This document shows positions 60,681-64,000 of a stretch of DNA of 64,000 nucleotides, one piece after another. The position numbers and the translations under genes were made by a program. The DNA is from Promicromonospora sp. MEB111 (GTDB lineage Bacteria; Actinomycetota; Actinomycetes; Actinomycetales; Cellulomonadaceae), in contig NZ_JARVSD010000013.1 of NCBI RefSeq assembly GCF_030209445.1, positions 1-64,000 of the forward strand, read 5' to 3'. The first letter of the stretch is position 1. Every line of letters starts with the position of its first letter. The notes under the pieces were generated by a model. That model was not told the DNA's origin, made no database searches, and worked only from the letters and a program-made list of their open reading frames with translations.

Positions 60681-62342
60681 TCAGCGGCGCAGGGTGGGCA
60701 GGCCCAGCGAGACCGGGCCCGACGGCGCCGGCGTGCCGTGCGGGTGCTCGTCCTCGCCTCCGCCGAGCCGCGCCTTCTCCCGCGCGGCCCAGGCGTCGCC
60801 CGACCGCGTGCGGCGCACCACGAGGCCCGCGGCGTCGGCGGGCTCGGCGATCAGGTGGTGCGGCGCCGCCTTCGTGACGGACACGGTCACCGTGTCGCCG
60901 GGGCGCGGCACACCCGCGGGCACGACGTCGGCCAGGCGCGGGTCGTCGAGGTCGGCCGGCGCCCGGGTGAGGTCCACGCCGGGCAGGGGCACGGCGTCGG
61001 GCACCGGGGTGAGGCCGAAGTGGACCAGGCGGTTGTCCGCCGCGCGGCCCGACAGGCGGTGCGTGGCGCCGTCCTTGCGGCCGGATCCCTCGGCGACGAG
61101 CACCTCGAGGGTGCGTCCCACCTGCTTGTCGGCCTCCTCGGCCCCGATGCGCTCCTGCAGGGCGAGCAGGCGCTCGAACCGCTCCTGCACGACCGCCTTG
61201 GGGAGCTGGTCCTCCATCGTCGCGGCGGGCGTGCCCGGGCGCGGCGAGTACTGGAAGATGAAGGCCGAGCTGAACCGGGACGCCTCGACCACGCGCATGG
61301 TCTCGGCGAAGTCCTCCTCGGTCTCGCCCGGGAAGCCCACGATGATGTCGGTGGTGATCGACGCGTCGGGCATCGCGGCGCGGACCCGGTCGAGGATGCC
61401 GAGGAACTTCTCCGAGCGGTACGAGCGGCGCATCGCGCGCAGGATCCGGTCGGAGCCGGACTGCAGCGGCATGTGCAGCTGCGGCATGACGTTCGGGGTC
61501 TCGGCCATGGCGGCGATCACGTCGTCGGTGAACGCAGCCGGGTGCGGGGACGTGAACCGCACCCGCTCCAGGCCCTCGATCCGACCGCAGGCGCGCAGCA
61601 GCTTGGCGAACGCGCCGCGGTCGCCGAACTCGACGCCGTAGCTGTTCACGTTCTGGCCCAGCAGCGTCACCTCGATGGCCCCGGCGGCCACGAGCGCCTC
61701 GACCTCCGCGAGGATCTCCCCCGGCCGGCGGTCGCGCTCCTTGCCGCGCAGGTGCGGCACGATGCAGAAGGTGCAGGTGTTGTTGCAGCCCACCGAGATG
61801 CTGACCCAGCCCGCGTAGACCGACTCGCGCTTGGTCGGCAGCGTGGACGGGAAGACCTGCAGCGACTCGGCGATCTCGACCTGGGCCGCCTCGTTGTGCC
61901 GGGCACGCTCCAGCAGCACCGGCAGGGCGTCGAGGTTGTGCGTGCCGAACACGACGTCGACCCACGGGGCCTTGGCGACGATGTCACCGCGGTCCTTCTG
62001 GGCCAGGCAGCCGCCGACGGCGATCTGCATGCCCGGGCGCGTGGCCTTGATGCCCGCGAGCTGGCCGAGGTTCCCGTACAGCTTGTTGGCGGCGTTCTCG
62101 CGCACGGCGCACGTGTTGATCACGACGACGTCGGCGGCGTTCGCGGCCTCGTCCTGGCTGGACGCGCGCGTGTAGCCGGCCTGTTCGAGCATGCCGGCCA
62201 TGTGCTCGGAGTCGTGCACGTTCATCTGGCACCCGAGCGTGCGGACCAGGTAGGTGCGGGGCTGCTCGGACGCGGCGTCACCGACGGCGGTGTCGGCCGA
62301 GGCGGCGTGGAGCGGGGCTGTGGGCAGGGCGGTCGTGGACAT
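60681..62342 (-). CDS. miaB: tRNA-2-methylthio-N6-dimethylallyladenosine synthase
   Basis: 553 aa. N-terminal UPF0004 domain with Cys in [30 protein letters not shown] and [13 protein letters not shown]; radical-SAM CxxxCxxC in [20 protein letters not shown]; then a TRAM domain. It thiomethylates i6A37 made by MiaA. ATG at 62342. The C-terminal region after about residue 450 includes an extended tail ([17 protein letters not shown]) as in other actinobacteria. Confidence 0.95.
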   Translation of the reverse strand: MSTTALPTAPLHAASADTAVGDAASEQPRTYLVRTLGCQMNVHDSEHMAGMLEQAGYTRASSQDEAANAADVVVINTCAVRENAANKLYGNLGQLAGIKATRPGMQIAVGGCLAQKDRGDIVAKAPWVDVVFGTHNLDALPVLLERARHNEAAQVEIAESLQVFPSTLPTKRESVYAGWVSISVGCNNTCTFCIVPHLRGKERDRRPGEILAEVEALVAAGAIEVTLLGQNVNSYGVEFGDRGAFAKLLRACGRIEGLERVRFTSPHPAAFTDDVIAAMAETPNVMPQLHMPLQSGSDRILRAMRRSYRSEKFLGILDRVRAAMPDASITTDIIVGFPGETEEDFAETMRVVEASRFSSAFIFQYSPRPGTPAATMEDQLPKAVVQERFERLLALQERIGAEEADKQVGRTLEVLVAEGSGRKDGATHRLSGRAADNRLVHFGLTPVPDAVPLPGVDLTRAPADLDDPRLADVVPAGVPRPGDTVTVSVTKAAPHHLIAEPADAAGLVVRRTRSGDAWAAREKARLGGGEDEHPHGTPAPSGPVSLGLPTLRR

Positions 62343-62479
62343 CGCCTCGATTTTACGACCCCTTTCGAGCCGCGCCGAACGGTGAGTTCGGGCGCAATGC
62401 GGGCATCTGTTACCGAAACGTTGTGCCGGGATGACCCGTCGACTTGGTCCTTGAAACATCGGATCGTTAGGTTCAAGGG

Positions 62480-63295
62480 ATGGACCAGACCACCTCGACC
62501 ACCGGCCAACCGGCGGCCGACAGCACCGCGGACGCTCCGTCGTCGGACCGTGCCCTCGGGGCGCCCCTCGTCGAGCTGAAGCGCGTGAACAAGCACTTCG
62601 GCGCGCTGCACGTGCTGCAGGACATCGACCTCACCGTCCGCAAGGGCGAGGTGCTGGTCGTGATCGGCCCGTCCGGCTCCGGCAAGTCCACGCTGTGCCG
62701 GGCGATCAACCGCCTGGAGACCATCGACGACGGCACCATCACCGTCGACGGCAAGGAGCTGCCCGAGGAGGGCAAGGCCCTGGCGCAGCTGCGTGCCGAG
62801 GTCGGCATGGTCTTCCAGTCGTTCAACCTGTTCGCGCACAAGACCGTGCTCGACAACGTCACGCTCGGGCCGCGCAAGGTCCGCGGGCTGTCCAAGAAGG
62901 CCGCGGAGGAGCAGGCCCGTGCCCTGCTCGACCGCGTGGGCGTCGGCAACCAGGCGGGCAAGATGCCCGCCCAGCTGTCGGGCGGCCAGCAGCAGCGCGT
63001 CGCGATCGCACGCGCCCTGGCGATGCAGCCGAAGGTGATGCTGTTCGACGAGCCGACCTCGGCCCTCGACCCCGAGATGATCAACGAGGTGCTCGACGCC
63101 ATGGTGGCGCTCGCCCGGGACGGGATGACGATGATCGTCGTCACGCACGAGATGGGCTTCGCCCGCACGGCGGCCGACCGGGTCGTCTTCATGGCGGACG
63201 GCCAGATCGTCGAGGAGGCCGCCCCCGAGGAGTTCTTCACCGCGCCCAAGAGCGAGCGCGCACGGGACTTCCTCTCCAAGATCCTGACCCACTGA
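62480..63295 (+). CDS. gluA: Amino-acid (glutamate) ABC transporter ATPase
   Basis: 271 aa. Walker [22 protein letters not shown]-loop [20 protein letters not shown]; signature [20 protein letters not shown]; Walker [16 protein letters not shown]; switch [15 protein letters not shown]. The position next to miaB with a binding protein downstream matches gluABCD. A TAGGTT box ends 6 nt before the ATG (leaderless). Confidence 0.92.
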   Translation: MDQTTSTTGQPAADSTADAPSSDRALGAPLVELKRVNKHFGALHVLQDIDLTVRKGEVLVVIGPSGSGKSTLCRAINRLETIDDGTITVDGKELPEEGKALAQLRAEVGMVFQSFNLFAHKTVLDNVTLGPRKVRGLSKKAAEEQARALLDRVGVGNQAGKMPAQLSGGQQQRVAIARALAMQPKVMLFDEPTSALDPEMINEVLDAMVALARDGMTMIVVTHEMGFARTAADRVVFMADGQIVEEAAPEEFFTAPKSERARDFLSKILTH

Positions 63296-63357
63296 TCTTC
63301 CGACCGATCCCACCCCCTCGGGGCCCCGACCGGGTCCCGGACTACCGAAGGGCAATC

Positions 63358-64000
63358 ATGCGCAAGCACACCATGGGCCTCCTGGCGATGGCGGCTGCCT
63401 CGACACTCGCGCTTTCCGCGTGTGGCGGCGGCGAGGTCGGCGAGCCGACCGGCGGCGACGACACCGCCGCGGGCGGCGGCGACACCATCCGCATCGGTAT
63501 CAAGTACGACCAGCCGGGACTCGGCCTGCAGGAAGGCGACACGTTCACGGGCTTCGACACCGACGTCGCCCGCTACGTCGCCGACAAGCTGGGCTACTCC
63601 GAGGACCAGATCGAGTTCGTCGAGACCATCTCGGCCAACCGCGAGACGGCGCTGCAGAACGGCGACGTCGACATGATCTTCGCGACCTACTCGATCAACG
63701 ACGACCGCAAGGAGCTCATCGACTTCGCGGGCCCGTACTTCGTCGCCGGTCAGGACCTGCTGGTCGCGGCCGACAACACCGACATCACCGGCCCGGAGAC
63801 CCTCGAGGGCAAGAAGCTCTGCTCGGTCACCGGATCGACCTCCGCCGAGAACATCAAGACCCAGTACTCCGAGGGCGTGCAGCTCGTGGAGCGCGGCGGC
63901 TACGCCGAGTGCGCCACCGCTCTCGCGTCGGGCGCCGTCGACGCCGTGACCACGGACGACATCATCCTCGCCGGCCTGGCCGCGACCGAGGAGAACGCCG
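63358..64000 (+). CDS. gluB: Glutamate-type amino-acid-binding lipoprotein (truncated by the window end)
   Basis: 214 codons are inside the window. The ATG follows CCGAAGGGCAATC. Lipobox TLALSACGGG. Polar amino-acid binding motifs: TIRIGIKYDQPGLGLQEG, FTGFDTDVARYVADKLGY, ANRETALQNGDVDMIFATYS, and LIDFAGPYFVAGQDLLVA. Part of gluAB(CD), importing glutamate or a related amino acid. Confidence 0.92.
   Translation, partial: MRKHTMGLLAMAAASTLALSACGGGEVGEPTGGDDTAAGGGDTIRIGIKYDQPGLGLQEGDTFTGFDTDVARYVADKLGYSEDQIEFVETISANRETALQNGDVDMIFATYSINDDRKELIDFAGPYFVAGQDLLVAADNTDITGPETLEGKKLCSVTGSTSAENIKTQYSEGVQLVERGGYAECATALASGAVDAVTTDDIILAGLAATEENA

Noticed and set aside
1-64000. tRNA, rRNA, riboswitch or insertion-sequence features
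   Set aside because: No tRNA-like cloverleaf with CCA-proximal stem, no rRNA-like stretch, no transposase motif and no recognisable riboswitch core were seen by eye. A tRNAscan/Rfam search would be needed to exclude them firmly.

Overview
The window comes from a high-GC actinobacterium. Base composition is near 73% G+C, GTG starts are common, several genes look leaderless, and the order lexA / LysM protein / nrdR and hflX-dapF-miaA-miaB-gluAB matches Actinomycetota core synteny. The gene content (plant cell-wall arabinan enzymes, two LacI-controlled sugar importers without their own ATPase, secreted multi-domain glycosidases) suggests Micrococcales, probably Promicromonosporaceae or Cellulomonadaceae. 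The genus is inference.

Layout. (1) 1-520: the start of a DUF222 protein cut by the window edge. (2) 695-21852: a carbohydrate locus. A long minus-strand operon encodes a giant secreted (alpha/alpha)6-type glycosidase (GH121-like), a Tat-secreted GH127/146-type beta-L-arabinofuranosidase, a non-catalytic discoidin/Ig protein, and a WxL-like plus DUF916-like surface pair. A secreted GH43 is divergent. A second minus-strand operon holds a sugar-binding lipoprotein, two permeases and a cytoplasmic GH127, with a divergent LacI regulator. This resembles the bifidobacterial hyp cluster for hydroxyproline-linked beta-L-arabinooligosaccharides (extensin glycans): enzymes outside, importer, and a final GH127 inside. 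(3) 21880-26972: a TRIC-type channel, an unknown membrane protein, gamma-glutamyltransferase, a HAD phosphatase and a small membrane protein. (4) 26996-32261: a peptide-related cluster (DUF1177, AroM, OPT transporter, IclR regulator, peptidase E). (5) 32284-35324: a molybdate operon (HTH-TOBE regulator, modA, modB, modC). (6) 35407-41846: accessory genes in divergent regulator/enzyme pairs (CGNR/hydrolase, MerR/SDR), a D-amino-acid oxidase, a mycothiol-dependent-type protein, and gene remnants. (7) 41861-64000: core genes (DUF5302, nrdR, LysM protein, lexA, ldh, dinG, hflX, a methyltransferase, dapF, miaA, a YbjN pair, miaB, gluA, gluB), interrupted at 47607-53681 by an alpha-glucoside operon (LacI, GH13, binding protein, two permeases).

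The most notable signals are: the WxL-like surface pair inside an arabinan operon; a shared Cys-flanked C-terminal module in three secreted proteins; a 50-nt intercistronic hairpin whose three mismatches all become G-U pairs in the transcribed strand; two near-identical long palindromic elements at 15034-15325; a tandem CCGAAA motif in both control regions of the arabinan locus; and a repeated -10 box placed 6-7 nt before start codons, which suggests leaderless mRNAs. No tRNA, rRNA, CRISPR array or insertion sequence was seen.
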